Below, one piece after another: positions 15,118 through 25,600 of a DNA stretch of 64,000 nt. The notes beneath the pieces were generated by a model. It was not told the origin of the DNA. It saw nothing but the letters and a program-made list of their open reading frames with translations, and made no database searches. The translations under genes were made by a program, and so were the position numbers. Origin of the DNA: Penelope pileata (taxonomy: Eukaryota; Chordata; Aves; Galliformes; Cracidae); the NCBI GenBank assembly GCA_013396635.1, contig WBMW01003122.1, positions 1 through 64,000 of the forward strand. Direction: 5' to 3'. How positions within the stretch are numbered: the stretch's first letter is position 1; each line of letters opens with the position of its first letter.

Positions 15118-18100
15118 CTGCAGCAGGAGACAAACAAACAGCAACTCATTACCACCGGCCTTCAGCATTCCTCCTCGCTTATTACATGGAACAGCCCAGG
15201 ATGGATTTCAGCTCGGATCCGGATCAGCCTCTGAAAGATCCAGGCTTAAATTGCGTTCAGCCTTTAGGGAGAAACGATAGCACCGTGCAATCGCAGGGCT
15301 CCTGCTGAAGAAGGAAGGGGAAGGGTACACCAGGATGACAAAGGGTGGGGAAAGCCACACTCAGGCCTGGCAAAGAGAAGGTGAAGGAGCAATGGTTTTA
15401 ATCTACTTCAGGAAAATGACTTGTCCTTGTTTTAGAGATCATTCCTATTTACAAAAATAATGTAACTGTTCTTCAAAACCAAAGTTCATAAGTACTGAAA
15501 ATATAAGAAATCTGATACAAGGAAACAAATCACACACAAAAAAAATCCATGCACAAATAAAATTCTTGTTTATGAATAGAGTTCAATACAGAAACAAAGG
15601 AAAGGTGCCAAGACCTGCCCTTCTGAGGGCAGGCAGGGAAACGTGGGTTTTGAGTACATCTCCATCCCACACATTGGATACAGACCTGGATATCTATTTC
15701 TCTTTTAGTGTCCAAAGGGAAAAGAATTGTTTTGTACCTGGCTTATATCCACAATCAGCATTTCATGCTACATTCTAAATAAACCCTTTGCCTTAGTGTG
15801 GTCATTACAGATGTGCCTACACGGATAAACGAGAGGTGGCAGCAGCTGCAAGCACAGCTCCTCCACGCACACAGAGCTAACATCACTGCCAGCAGAAGAA
15901 TGGAGATGACAGACAGAACTGAAGTGAAATCATTCACCAGCCTGAAACACAAAACGGGTCGCAGGTCTGTGCACAGAGATGCTTGATGGAATATGCCCAC
16001 CTCCGTGCTTTAAGCTTGCTCTCCACCTCTCCATCTTCTGTAATTTTGTGAGAACAGTTAAAGGACTCAGGAATGGCAAGAACAATCAGGGAGCAAGTTC
16101 ACTGCCTTGTAATCCATTCAAGAGGAGCAGGAAATTATCTGAGTAGCAATAATAGCCTACCTAGTTACAAGGAAAACCAAGGAACGGACCAAAACCTCAG
16201 CCTTCAAACCATCAGCCACAGTACTTTTTCAGTTACTTTCCACACCTAAACCAGTGACAAGAGATTCAGCCTCAGTCTCACACAGACTGCCCCATCTCAT
16301 CTTCTGAAAATGCTCACACTGGGCAGCCTGACTGCAAGAGTACACTGAGCAGCCGCATTTCACTTGGAAAGGCAACAACTTTCTTAATGTAACCATGCTT
16401 CAGGCAAGGAGACCGGGAGCGAGGCTGCAACTACACCAAGTAGAAGGGATTCATCTCACCTTGTAGATGAAGGCAACGGCCTGGCTCGTCCTGCGGTACT
16501 TTTCTGGGGACAGCTGCATGTGTGTTTTGATGACATCAGCAGGCTGCGTGGCCAGCGAAGCCAGGATTCCCGCAAAGATCCCACAGCCAAAATTCACCAA
16601 GGGCATGAGCACTGGATCCAGCTGGTCTGCAACAGGGCAAAAGGAACTCACTCAGATATGCAAGAGACCAGTAAGACCCCCAGTGCATGACAAAGTGAGA
16701 AGCTACCAAACGATGGAATCAGTGGCGTACTCAAAGAGAAGTTAAAATCCATGCAGGGTAGAGAAGATCTTGGAAGGGGAAAAGTAGCTACAAATTAAAG
16801 TTAGGACAGTTCAAAGCACTCACTGCTGAGGAACTGAATGTAACAGGAACTCAAATAAGGAAAAGTTTCTCAAGTCTTGCTCCAGTCAGTTCTAACACCA
16901 GAGAAACCCCAGTTTTGTGGAAACTCATCAGTATACAAGACAATCAGCAGCAGAAACCGCTGCTGAACACATCTTCTCTTTCAGTTCTTCACTAACCTAA
17001 CTCATCCTTCACCAACCTTAAGCACGAATCTGCATAAAAATGATCAATCAATTTTGGGCCAATTTCCATTTCTACACTGACCCGAGATCTACAATTCTCT
17101 GCAAGTAAAAGGCAAACGTCTCACCTAAAGAGTAATTTAACTGCTGAGGTTGAGCGCAACAAGCAGAGTGGTGAATTGCGGGGAATTAAAAGCTGCAAGA
17201 AAAGCAACACGTTCTGTGACAGCCTCCCAAGCCGAGCCTTACCCCGAGGTGTGAGTTTTTTGGTCTGTGTGTAGAACATCAGGTAGATACCGGAGAATGG
17301 TGCATCCCGCAGCAGCGTGGCGGTGAGCCCACTGAACATGCCGCGAGCCCCTTCTGTCTGATAGATACTCTTCAGAGCTCCAAAGACACTCCCGTAGCCA
17401 AATCTTCCACTCTGCAGAGGTAGACAAAAATCTGCTCCAGCCAGAGGCCAAGGAGCTCTGCTCACACCCCACTGGCTTCAAACCAGCAATACCACGTGCT
17501 CCATCTGGTACCTCAGATAGCAGAATAGATAGCTCAGGGCAAAAACTGCATTACACCTACCTCAGCCTTTTAAAGAGGCCTTCAGGAAAGTAAAATGAAA
17601 AACATCACACAGTTCCACAGGCCATGTATACAAACAGAACTTAAAATCGCAGGGTAAGTTGTTTCCTCCTCCACTTTTTGCCTAAATATCAGCAGGATGA
17701 AACCAGGACTACATCCCTGGCTGTACCACGGGGCAGCAACCTTCTCCAGACAAGAATTCTGTCATCACAAGGAAGAGGTGTGACATCACGAACAGGGAAT
17801 TCATTAGGAAGTCATACTCACCTCATAGCGGGTCTTCACCACGGTTACTGGCAACATGCAAACCCCAGATATCGCACGTGCGGTGGCACCCAGGAAGACA
17901 GACTCCAGGGCTGTGGGCGAACGGTCCGCTAGGAAGTTCTGCTTCAGGGTGTACAGAGTGCTGAAGTAAATCCCCACCCCGGGAATACACCTTGCAAAGG
18001 ACTTCAAAAAACAGAAGGAAAGAAAGGCAGAAAAAGGACACTTAGGACAAAACGTACCACAGAAGATTTCGGAGACTATTCAATTTGATAAGAAGCTGTG

Positions 18101-19240
18101 TATAAAAAAATAAAATATCACCAAGAGATCATTAAAGCAAAGGAAATAAGACATGGAAAAGTAATTAATGCCACTAAGAGGCGATAGATTCAAATGATGC
18201 CAGAATCATCCGCAGTTTTCTTAGAAACAAGGCATTCCAAAGCAAAATGAGGCTGGCGCAGTTGCCCCTGCATGCTTGCAAAGTTATTCAAGCATTCAGC
18301 TGCTCAGGATTGCAAACGCAGGGTGACTGCTGGGACTAAATGAGCAGCGCTCACATTAACCATTAACTCCTGAAGATGGGATTTAACCATCTCAATCATA
18401 CGGTTTTGTTCACAACTGTACAAGAGCTGGCCACTTAAATCCAGCCCCCAGGTGTTCATAAACAGTAGGCTTACTGATGATGTATTTTGGAGGTCAGGGT
18501 TAGAACAGCCACTTACCGGCGAGACGCCTTTCCAGAGCCCCAGAAGACTTTCAGTACGGACCACCCTGAAGAGCAGTGTCACCATCCCGGCACGACTGGA
18601 CCTGAGGGGAAGACCGGACAGAGCTACGGACAGAGCTANTTGTCACTCCTTCCAGACCTCCTCTGTCCCTTCTGCCCAGTCACTGCTCTCAGAACACACG
18701 TGGGGTCTCTCCCTGCAGCACTCTGCATTGCTCGTGCCCTCTGCCGCAGCTCATGGCACCCACCCCTCACGGCACCNCGGGAACCTCCCCTCGCGGCCCC
18801 GGGCCTCACCCGCCCGGCTGCAGGGCCTGCAGGCGGGTCTTCAGCAGGTCGAGGGGCTGCAAGAGGAGCGTGGAGCAGGTGCCGCTGATGGAGCCGCAGA
18901 TGAAGGCCTTCAGCACGGGGTGCATCTGCAGGAGAACGGCGGACATGGCGGCCAATCGCCTCCTGAAGCGCGGCGGCGGCCACGTCGCGGGGAGCGGGGA
19001 AGGACGAGGTGGCCCTTAAAACCGCCACAGCAGCGGAAAATCGCCCCCCTATCGCGGGCCGCGCACCCGGGCCCCCCGCCTCGCACGCCGCGGGGCACGG
19101 CGAGGTGAGCTGGGGGCGACGCCAGCCCCCCGCGGTCTCCCATCCAGGGGGAGCCGCGCAGGGGCCCTGCTTAGCTTCGCGCGCGGCCGGCTCGGGCCGC
19201 GCCGCACGGACGTCATTACCTCTCCCTCTCGCCCCGGCAT
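14995..19240 (-). CDS. SLC25A38: Mitochondrial glycine transporter, SLC25 carrier family (seven exons)
   Basis: Inner-membrane mitochondrial carrier that imports glycine for ALAS2 and the first step of heme synthesis; loss in humans causes congenital sideroblastic anaemia. Seven exons (19240-19220, 18925-18810, 18601-18517, 18001-17822, 17411-17243, 16626-16460, 15117-14995) join in phase to 286 aa; human is about 304. Three carrier repeats are visible: PLDLLKTR (31-38), PVTVVKTR (125-132) and PADVIKTH (219-226). The middle one lacks the usual acidic residue, as in human SLC25A38. The conserved C-terminus RRTLMAAMAWTVYE ends in MGLKS. Seven exons match the human gene. The start in exon 1 (MPGREGE) is my choice; an alternative ATG at 18946 would replace these seven codons with another seven. 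Family and orthology are certain, the N-terminus less so. Confidence 0.95.
16460..16626 (-). CDS. SLC25A38: SLC25A38 exon 6
   Basis: 167 nt completing Asp191, then QLDPVLMPLVNFGCGIFAGI and the third carrier signature TQPADVIKTHM. Acceptor TGTTGCAG, donor GTGAGATG from 16459. Confidence 0.95.
17243..17411 (-). CDS. SLC25A38: SLC25A38 exon 5
   Basis: 169 nt: SGRFGYGSVFGALKSIYQTE then GMFSGLTATLLRDAPFSGIY. Acceptor TCTGCAG, donor GTAAGG from 17242. Confidence 0.95.
17822..18001 (-). CDS. SLC25A38: SLC25A38 exon 4
   Basis: 180 nt, 60 codons: SFARCIPGVGIYFSTLYTLK to the second carrier signature PVTVVKTRYE. Donor GTGAGTATG from 17821. The acceptor TTTTTTGAAG is unusual in having GAAG. Confidence 0.95.
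18517..18601 (-). CDS. SLC25A38: SLC25A38 exon 3
   Basis: 85 nt. Encodes SSRAGMVTLLFRVVRTESLL then GLWKGVSP. Acceptor CCCCTCAG, donor GTAAGTGG from 18516. Confidence 0.95.
18810..18925 (-). CDS. SLC25A38: SLC25A38 exon 2
   Basis: 116 nt after CTCCTGCAG; encodes MHPVLKAFICGSISGTCSTL and the first carrier signature QPLDLLKTRL. Donor GTGAGG from 18809. An upstream in-frame ATG at 18946 in a perfect GCCGCCATG context could extend it by seven codons without exon 1. Confidence 0.92.
19220..19240 (-). CDS. SLC25A38: SLC25A38 exon 1, coding part (preferred start)
   Basis: ATG at 19240 followed by six codons (MPGREGE) to GAG|GTAATG, donor from 19219. Phase 0 fits exon 2. The 5' UTR would lie toward 19300 in the CpG island. 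Confidence 0.6.
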
Positions 19241-20157
19241 CCCCGCGCCGCGCCGCAGCCGCTGACGCGCGGGCGCTCGCCCCAGCGGCCAATCCCGACC
19301 GCCCGCCCCGAGCCGACACGGGAGGGCGCGGCGCATGCGCGCCCGCTTAACCCCTGGCGTGCCGGGGGGGCGCGTTCGCTATGGCGCGTGGCGAGGGTGT
19401 CCGGCCGTGTGCGGCTTGGCTGGGCAGCCCTGAGTGAAGGGGAACTGCCTTGGGCCCCGTATAAAATATATAATATAGTTAATGTATATAGCTAACAAAG
19501 CCTTTTCTGTTTTTTTAATATTTATTATTAAAACATAGAAAATAGCAGCAAAACCGTAAAGCTAGTGAGATATTTGACCTTGTTTGGGTGAAACGAATGC
19601 GTCAGTCTGGTTCGATGGAAGTGCCTGCAGTTTTCAGTGAGTTCTGAAGGTGTTCGTTGCAGATTTTTGCTGGAATGTCCCTCTTGCTGTGCTTCGTCCT
19701 TGAAAACAGTTGGTCACAAATGTAGGTACTGCCAACAAGCGATGGCGTGAATAAGGCGTGGTGGTGAAGCGAGGGATGTGCTTCTGAGGTAACACAGGGC
19801 TTATAAAAATCCGGTAGAGAGACGTGATTGAATTTTCCTTTGAGTCAAATGTCTGATTGCAACTCCATACATTCCGTCTGAAAATGTGCAGGTAATGTAT
19901 TTATGTGGGCTGAAAATGGAGTTGCAAACATACCAAAAAATTCATGAGTTTTGGGCAGTCTTGAAACCTGTTCTCAAATTCCCTTATCAAAACAGAGAGC
20001 AAGGCCGCATATTTCTCACTGTTCACAGGANTGATGGCAGGCACACACCCGTGTTTGGTCATTGCTGAGTGATGGCTGTGGACCCAAGGGACACTTGGTG
20101 GGGCAGAGTCACCATGGGCAGGGGCAGGCCGCAGTACGGGCTGTGCCAGGCCATGTA

Positions 20158-20250
20158 GAGTCATCAAATGGCCTGGGTTGGAAGGGACCCCAAGGACCAT
20201 CAAGTTCCAACCCCCCTGCTGCAGGCAGGGCCACCAGCCTCCAGATCTGG
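20158..20250 (-). repeat. CR1 LINE 3' fragment
   Basis: Reverse-oriented: GGCCTGGGTTGGAAGGGACC, CATCAAGTTCCAACCCCCC and GCAGGCAGGGCCACC. Confidence 0.82.
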
Positions 20251-20904
20251 TCCTGGATCACATGCAGGCTGTGGGCCGCAGGTTGGACACGCCTGGCCTA
20301 TGGCATCCTGGGTCTGTGGTGGGATCGTGTGCCTCATGCAGCATTAATCAACGGATGTGTGAGGAGGGTGGCTCGGAGATAAACGCTGTCTTGGAAAAGC
20401 TGTGTTGGGTGCTTTCCTTCCGTGTGTTTCTGCCGTGCTGAACTGGGAGCACTCACTGGGACATCTTGCTCTCAGGAGTAACGCAGGCTCACCACAGGAG
20501 CTGACGTCTTGTTTGGCTCTTGCTTTGAAGACACAGTGAAATGTACGTGTGTTTAACTGGTTGCTTGGAGGAGTCTGCTTAACAACTCCAATAAAGCTGA
20601 TGAACCCAAATGTGCTTGTGTGGAGGTTTTCTGTGGAGCTGAGCGTGGTGCTCAGGGCTTCTCGTTCTCCCCATCCCCAGGTGCAGCACCAGGACAGCTG
20701 TGGTGCTTCCTGTGCCAACTGGAGACCGCAGCTGTGGTGGCCAAGCAGCCCACAGCCCACCCGGAGCTCCTCCTGGCAGTCACCACAGCCTTCTGGTGCT
20801 GGCCTTGCTGTGGGGCTGGAAGAGCTTTGCTCTCTTGTTATGGTCATGGTGAAGGAGGAGGTGACCCAGCACAGCCTGCAGGGATGGTTCCCTCCTCAGC
20901 TCTG

Positions 20905-20930
20905 AAGGAAAACCCAGCAGAGGGAGCCTC
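20905..20930 (+). promoter_or_regulatory. CTCF-like motif, forward
   Basis: CCAGCAGAGGGAGCC at 20914-20928 fits the CTCF core consensus at all but one position. An inverted copy within a 27/29 match lies at 31534-31562. Binding is not shown by sequence alone. Confidence 0.4.
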
Positions 20931-21914
20931 CTTCGCTCATGTCACTGCTCTGCGGAGACCGCTCTGCTGTGGTGGCTTCACAGCCACCACCACAAGACAC
21001 ATTTCTTCTGCTTCACTCTGTGTATACCTGTGGCTTGACCGGCACGCAGAGCTTTCATCTAACGTGACACTGCTCACCATAGCCAACAAAAGGCAGCAGT
21101 GGAATATCTGTAGATTTTCTAAGTGCTCGTGCTCAGAGATTTACCACTCTCGTTTCTTGTGGGTGAGACAGCTGCTCACACCAGCAACCACCAGCAGAAC
21201 CATTCTCTCAGCTGACAAGCACCTCACACACCCATGGCACACCCCAACAGCCCCTGTGGGGTCAGGGTGGGCCCCCAGCAGAGCCGGGGGAAATCTAGTC
21301 CCCTTCAGGGCTTTATCTAATTGCTGGTCCCTGCGAGCATCCTGCAGAACATTTTTTTTGAGAAAAAAGAGACGGTCACTTCCTAGCAGTGACGATCACT
21401 TCTCGTGTTTCTGTGTTTGTGGTAGGGGGTTGTAGGCGGAGGAGTCTTCCAAGTTAAACGTGGTGCCCTTCACCCTCACTGGCTATCAGCAGTGCTGGGC
21501 CATCCCCCACAGACATCTTCCCCAAAAGTCGCTGGTGTGCTAGAGCAGCAGCACTTCTTCCCTCTCCTGGTGATGTGGGGCTGCGGTGCGGGGGCACCTG
21601 GGGATGGGGCACCTGGCAGATGCGTGGGATGAATCGTAGATCTTTCCATTAACTTTCATGAGAAATGACGTACTCATCATCCAGGAGGTAAGTTCAACAC
21701 ATTTCCGTTTCTCTTAAGTGTGAAATAAAAAGAACAAACTCACTGGCTTGTGGGTTTATGCACCTTTAGTTGCTGTCACACAGAGGAAGAGGCACTTCAA
21801 GGCTGTCTGCTCTTAGGGTGAAGACCTTGCTGGTGACTTGGCACTGAAACAAACTAAAGTAAGCTCTGCCAGTATATATGTGTGCAGATATACTCACCTC
21901 TCAGATCTCCTTTC

Positions 21915-22013
21915 TATATAAAGGCGTTTTTCTGGCACTCTTTCACACAGTACTGGATTATGGACAGGAACCTGAGGAGCCTGCTGGCTGGAGGAGAGCA
22001 GGAGGACTTGCCG
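21915..22013 (+). promoter_or_regulatory. CCR8: Candidate CCR8 promoter and first exon
   Basis: TATATAAA at 21915-21922, an initiator-like TTCACAC with the A at 21945 exactly 30 bp on, an ATG at 21960 in good context (A at -3, G at +4), and 18 codons (MDRNLRSLLAGGEQEDLP) to CCG|GTGAGTGG (donor GT at 22014). Phase 0 fits the acceptor before 22628. Motifs are seen; splicing is inferred. Confidence 0.55.
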
Positions 22014-22603
22014 GTGAGTGGATGGATGCAAGTGGGTTTGCTCCCGAGGGGCTGCTGCGGGGACAGGTGCTGCTGGCGGGGACAGTGAGGGTGTGGAAGA
22101 AATCTCTGTGGTCACGGTTCCCTGAAAGCAGCATATGTGAAGGCGCCTTCTGCAGAGGAGGCTGCATGTGTCAGGGCCAACGCACTCCTCCCTGGAGTGC
22201 CTGGGGAGGCCCCCACACAGGAGATGTGCCCTCACCGCTCTCAGCCCCAAAACCTCTGCTGAGGGCTCTCAGCACCCTGGCCATGCCCATTCGGCTGCTA
22301 GGTGGGTGCGGATCCCCAGCTCTTGGTGGAGCAGGTCATGTTGGATGTGGACACGAGGCTGGGCACCCTCCAGGAGCTGTGAAGGAAGGCTGGTACCTGC
22401 TGGTTTACCACATCAGCTGCATTTCCCTTCATCTCCCCTGACCCTGTGGTGCCAGATCCTCATCCTGGCAGGGCAGGGCCATCGCACATATTCGTTCTCC
22501 ATTTGCATCCTCTGACCTGGCGAAAGCACACTTGATTTTAATTTGTGGGTTTGGTGTGAGATGAACTGTGTATTTACTGGGTGTAATTTAAGGTTGGGAC
22601 CTC

Positions 22604-23710
22604 ATGAACTTCATTGTCCTTGAACAGGTGGATTACCAATTGTCACCAACAATTAACACCTCTGCGTCCTATGACAGCACGTACTACTACCCTGAACTGG
22701 ACTTTGACTGTGAATTTGAAAGTATTCCAGCATTTGCATCTGGGCTTTTTCCAGTGCTGTACACCATATTGTTTGTGATTGGCCTCGTGGGAAACGCTTT
22801 GGTCGTTTGGGTCCTAACAGTCTTCAAGAAAGTTAGGGCAATGACTGATGTGTATCTGCTGAACCTCGCCATCTCTGACCTCCTCTTTGTCTTCTCCCTC
22901 CCCTTCCTGGCTCAGTACTCCCTGGCGAGCCAGTGGACTTTTGGCAACACCATGTGTAAAATCGTCAGCTCCACTTACTTCATTGGTTTCTACAGCAGCG
23001 CCTTCTTCATAACCATCATGAGCATCGACAGGTACTTGGCCATCGTGCACTCAGTGTACGCCCTGCAGGTCCGGACGACCACCCACGGGATCATCGCAAG
23101 CCTGGCCCTATGGGCAGTCGCCATCTTAGCATCAGCGCCAGACCTCGTGTTCATCCAGGAAATGAACGACGGTAACAGGACGATATGCATCCCTAACTAC
23201 CCTGGCAGCACCAACACCTGGAAGATTTTCAGTAACTGTGAAGTCAACGTCCTGGGGTGGCTGATCCCTGTGGGCATCCTCATTTTCTGCTACTACAACA
23301 TCTTGAAGAACCTGCAGAGGTGCCACACTCAGAACAAGTACAAAGCAATGAAGCTGGTTTTTATTGTTGTCATTGTGTTCTTCCTGTTCTGGACCCCCAT
23401 CAACATTGTGCTCTTCCTGGACACTCTGAAGAACATGCACATCATCGATGACTGCCAGGCAAGCCAAAGGCTTGAGCTAGCCATGGAGCTGGCCGAGGCA
23501 CTCTCCCTCGTGCACTGCTGCCTCAACCCCATCATCTATGCCTTTGCTGGGGAGAAGTTTAAGAAGTATCTCTGTGAGGCTCTCGGCAAATATGCCCGTT
23601 TTCTCTTGATCTGCAAAGACCACAGTGCCTTCAACAGGCACAGCCTGGACAGGCACTCCTCTCTGTACACAACGTCCTCACAGCCCTCTGTTCTTGGCAG
23701 CATCTTGTAG
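22604..23710 (+). CDS. CCR8: C-C chemokine receptor type 8 (CCR8 / CCR8-like)
   Basis: Class A GPCR for CC chemokines on leukocytes (in mammals CCL1, on Th2 and regulatory T cells). The ORF has seven membrane segments: GNALVVWVL in TM1, KKVRAMTDVYLLNLAISDLL in loop 1/TM2, DRYLAIV (142-148), VHSVYALQVRT in loop 2, FWTP in TM6 and NPIIY (308-312). C118/C195 and C36/C284 form the two usual disulfides. An acidic YYYPELDFD stretch suits tyrosine sulfation; N-glycosylation is possible at N18 and N191. The VYAL and KNMHIIDDC blocks favour CCR8 over CCR4. From the ATG at 22604 it is 368 aa, but that ATG has poor context and a splice acceptor (GAACAG|GTGGAT) follows at 22627. Spliced to the 21960 exon it would be 378 aa. 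The GTG at 22628 aligns with the mammalian start Met. It could also be named CCR8L. Confidence 0.9.
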   Translation: MNFIVLEQVDYQLSPTINTSASYDSTYYYPELDFDCEFESIPAFASGLFPVLYTILFVIGLVGNALVVWVLTVFKKVRAMTDVYLLNLAISDLLFVFSLPFLAQYSLASQWTFGNTMCKIVSSTYFIGFYSSAFFITIMSIDRYLAIVHSVYALQVRTTTHGIIASLALWAVAILASAPDLVFIQEMNDGNRTICIPNYPGSTNTWKIFSNCEVNVLGWLIPVGILIFCYYNILKNLQRCHTQNKYKAMKLVFIVVIVFFLFWTPINIVLFLDTLKNMHIIDDCQASQRLELAMELAEALSLVHCCLNPIIYAFAGEKFKKYLCEALGKYARFLLICKDHSAFNRHSLDRHSSLYTTSSQPSVLGSIL

Positions 23711-25600
23711 AGCTGCAAGGCAGAAGCTCCCACGCTTCATCTGAAGTTAAGAAATCCTCCCTGAAATTCAGTTAACCTGGCCTTCCTGTTTCCTTGTAGG
23801 AGGAGGTTTCAGTGCAGTGGCCCGTTACCGAAGCAAGGCTAGGAAATCACTCGGTACTCGACAAGCTGTAGTGCACCTTGCTCCTTCCTGTGCTGTGATA
23901 CCATTCTGACCTGCATGGACACCATTCTGTCCTGTGGTTAGCACATGTGAATGAGAACTTCAGACACTGAAGTTAACATTGGGCCCACCAGCCAAATAGT
24001 TTATCAAAGAAGATTTTTGTCTCCTTTAAAGGGGAGCACGGGGATGCACCTTTCAGGCAACCTTTTAGGACAGGAGGCACCAGAAGAGTAGAATCCCCTG
24101 CTTTAGCTTGCTTGTGTCATGGTTCCTTTTGGGGTTCTTCTTTTTTAGCATCTTTTTAATCATCTTCTTCCCTTTCCTTAGCACTTCCTGTCCTGGTGTG
24201 CCCAGTCCCTCCAGCACAGGACACCTGGTCCTCGAATATCCCTAATGAAATTATGAAGTGCTAGAAGGACAGGAGGAGGCAGCCTCTCTATGCAGATCGG
24301 GAGTACCTAGGTCATACCTAGGTATTCCTCCACCTTGATGTTGACAAAACACAAGCGCAATATTTATTTCTTTATTGCCTGTTTCATTCTCCGTGCCTCC
24401 TGAGTGAGCTGCCTTCTGAGGGAGACAGTTCGTCACGGACTGCTTGCAGAGCTGGCCGCCTCGTCTGTCCCAAGGGAAGATGCTAAGTGTGTCCATTAAT
24501 ACGAAAACTCTCCCCCAGGGAAAGGTCAGTGGTTTGCACGCTAACTGTGAACAGACGATGGTTACGGCACGGGGACTGAAAGCCGCTGCCTCCTGGTCTG
24601 CGTGTGTGGATGTCTCTCATTTTGGAGAACAGCTGAGAGCAGATGCTGCTGCCTTAGAAACGTTTCTTCCCTCACCTCAGGTCTGGTGTTGGGAGGAACT
24701 GCTCTCATGTTTCCAAGTTCAGGACAGCAGACAGCTCTTCCACTTGTCTCAGCAGAGTGGATTTACTCCACAGGCAGGGACTGGGCTCACCGCAGGGCTG
24801 GGAACACATTTTTGGGGGAACAGTCCCCCAGTTCAAGGAGTCTCTCCATGGCCCAGCTCCTACCTGATGTCTAAGCAAGGTTTCCAGCCCAGATAAAGCT
24901 CAGTGAGTGAATACTCAGGCAAACAACAGAGAAATCAGTGTCATGTGATTAGAGTTATGTGTCAAATCTTCCTGGGGATCTGCAGGTGGCCAAGGAAGCG
25001 GTTGCTCTCAGCAGAGCCCCGACTCCTCAGCTGAGGGGCTGGTTGCTCTGCTGATGGTATGTACAGTGGAAGGCATGGGCTGCTTTCAGGGACCAGAGCA
25101 CTCAGGGCTGCCTAAAACCCAGACAAAAGCTGTAGTTCCCCGTGAGGGAACTTCTTGAACACTTTGAACAAGTGATGTACCAGGATGGGATTCTTGAGCT
25201 TCTGGCTGGGGTTGGCCTCCCTGTTGCAGTTCCAGCTTGGTAACTGTGAATGGATGATTTACATGTGAGTGGTTACCCATGCATAGACATAGACATAGAC
25301 ATAGACATAGACATAGACATAGACATAGACATAGACATAGACATAGACATAGACATAGACATAGACCTACACCTAGACCTAGACATAGACATAGACATAG
25401 ACCTACATCTACACCTACACCTACACCTACACCTACACCTACACCTACACCTATACAAACGTGTGTACACACACACAAATACTGACTGATAAATGCATTG
25501 GCGTTCTGAAGTTTTTGTTCCTGGTCTGTTTCTCTCCACAGGATATCGCCTCTTTGAAGTGTTATAATAAAGTTACTTTATGCAGTGTAATTGTACAATC
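23711..25600 (+). other. CCR8: Probable CCR8 3' UTR and downstream region
   Basis: No further coding. The first plus-strand AATAAA is at 25566-25571, which would give a 3' UTR of about 1.85 kb running through the hexamer satellite at 25282-25455. An earlier weak signal may be used instead. Confidence 0.4.
25282..25455 (+). repeat. Hexanucleotide satellite (ACATAG)n grading into (ACCTAC)n
   Basis: About 174 bp of strict 6-bp periodicity. It starts as ACATAG for about 16 units, switches to ACCTAC and ACCTAG, returns to ACATAG, then becomes (ACACCT)-phase ACCTAC units to the end. It is stop-free in several frames on both strands, which creates false Asp-Ile or His-Arg polymers that are not genes. 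Confidence 0.95.

Larger units (their letters stand above)
18780..19430 (-). promoter_or_regulatory. SLC25A38: SLC25A38 CpG island promoter with palindromic NRF1 site
   Basis: A dense CpG island spans exons 1-2 and upstream. The perfect NRF1 palindrome GCGCATGCGC is at 19331-19340 and CCAAT boxes are at 19289-19293 and 18952-18956. There is no TATA. NRF1 is a known regulator of nuclear genes for mitochondria and heme synthesis, so the site suits this carrier. Two Ns (18639, 18777) show uneven sequence quality around here. Confidence 0.75.
19432..21900. other. Intergenic interval between SLC25A38 and CCR8
   Basis: AT-rich sequence after the CpG island, one N at about 20031, a reverse CR1 3' end at 20158-20250 and a CTCF-like motif at 20914-20928. 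A long open frame (20620-21435) has no conserved domain and does not start with ATG; I read it as chance. Confidence 0.6.

Noticed and set aside
18636..19319. 227-codon minus-strand frame over the SLC25A38 CpG island
   Set aside because: Off-frame with exons 1-2, Ala/Arg-rich and spans two Ns; a CpG-island shadow.
20620..21435. 271-codon open frame between SLC25A38 and CCR8
   Set aside because: Begins with GTG, has no domain, biased composition and no splice or synteny support; probably chance in GC-rich DNA.
25086..25539. Open frames of Asp-Ile, His-Arg and Met-Ser polymers on both strands
   Set aside because: Products of the 6-bp satellite; any frame without a stop stays open.
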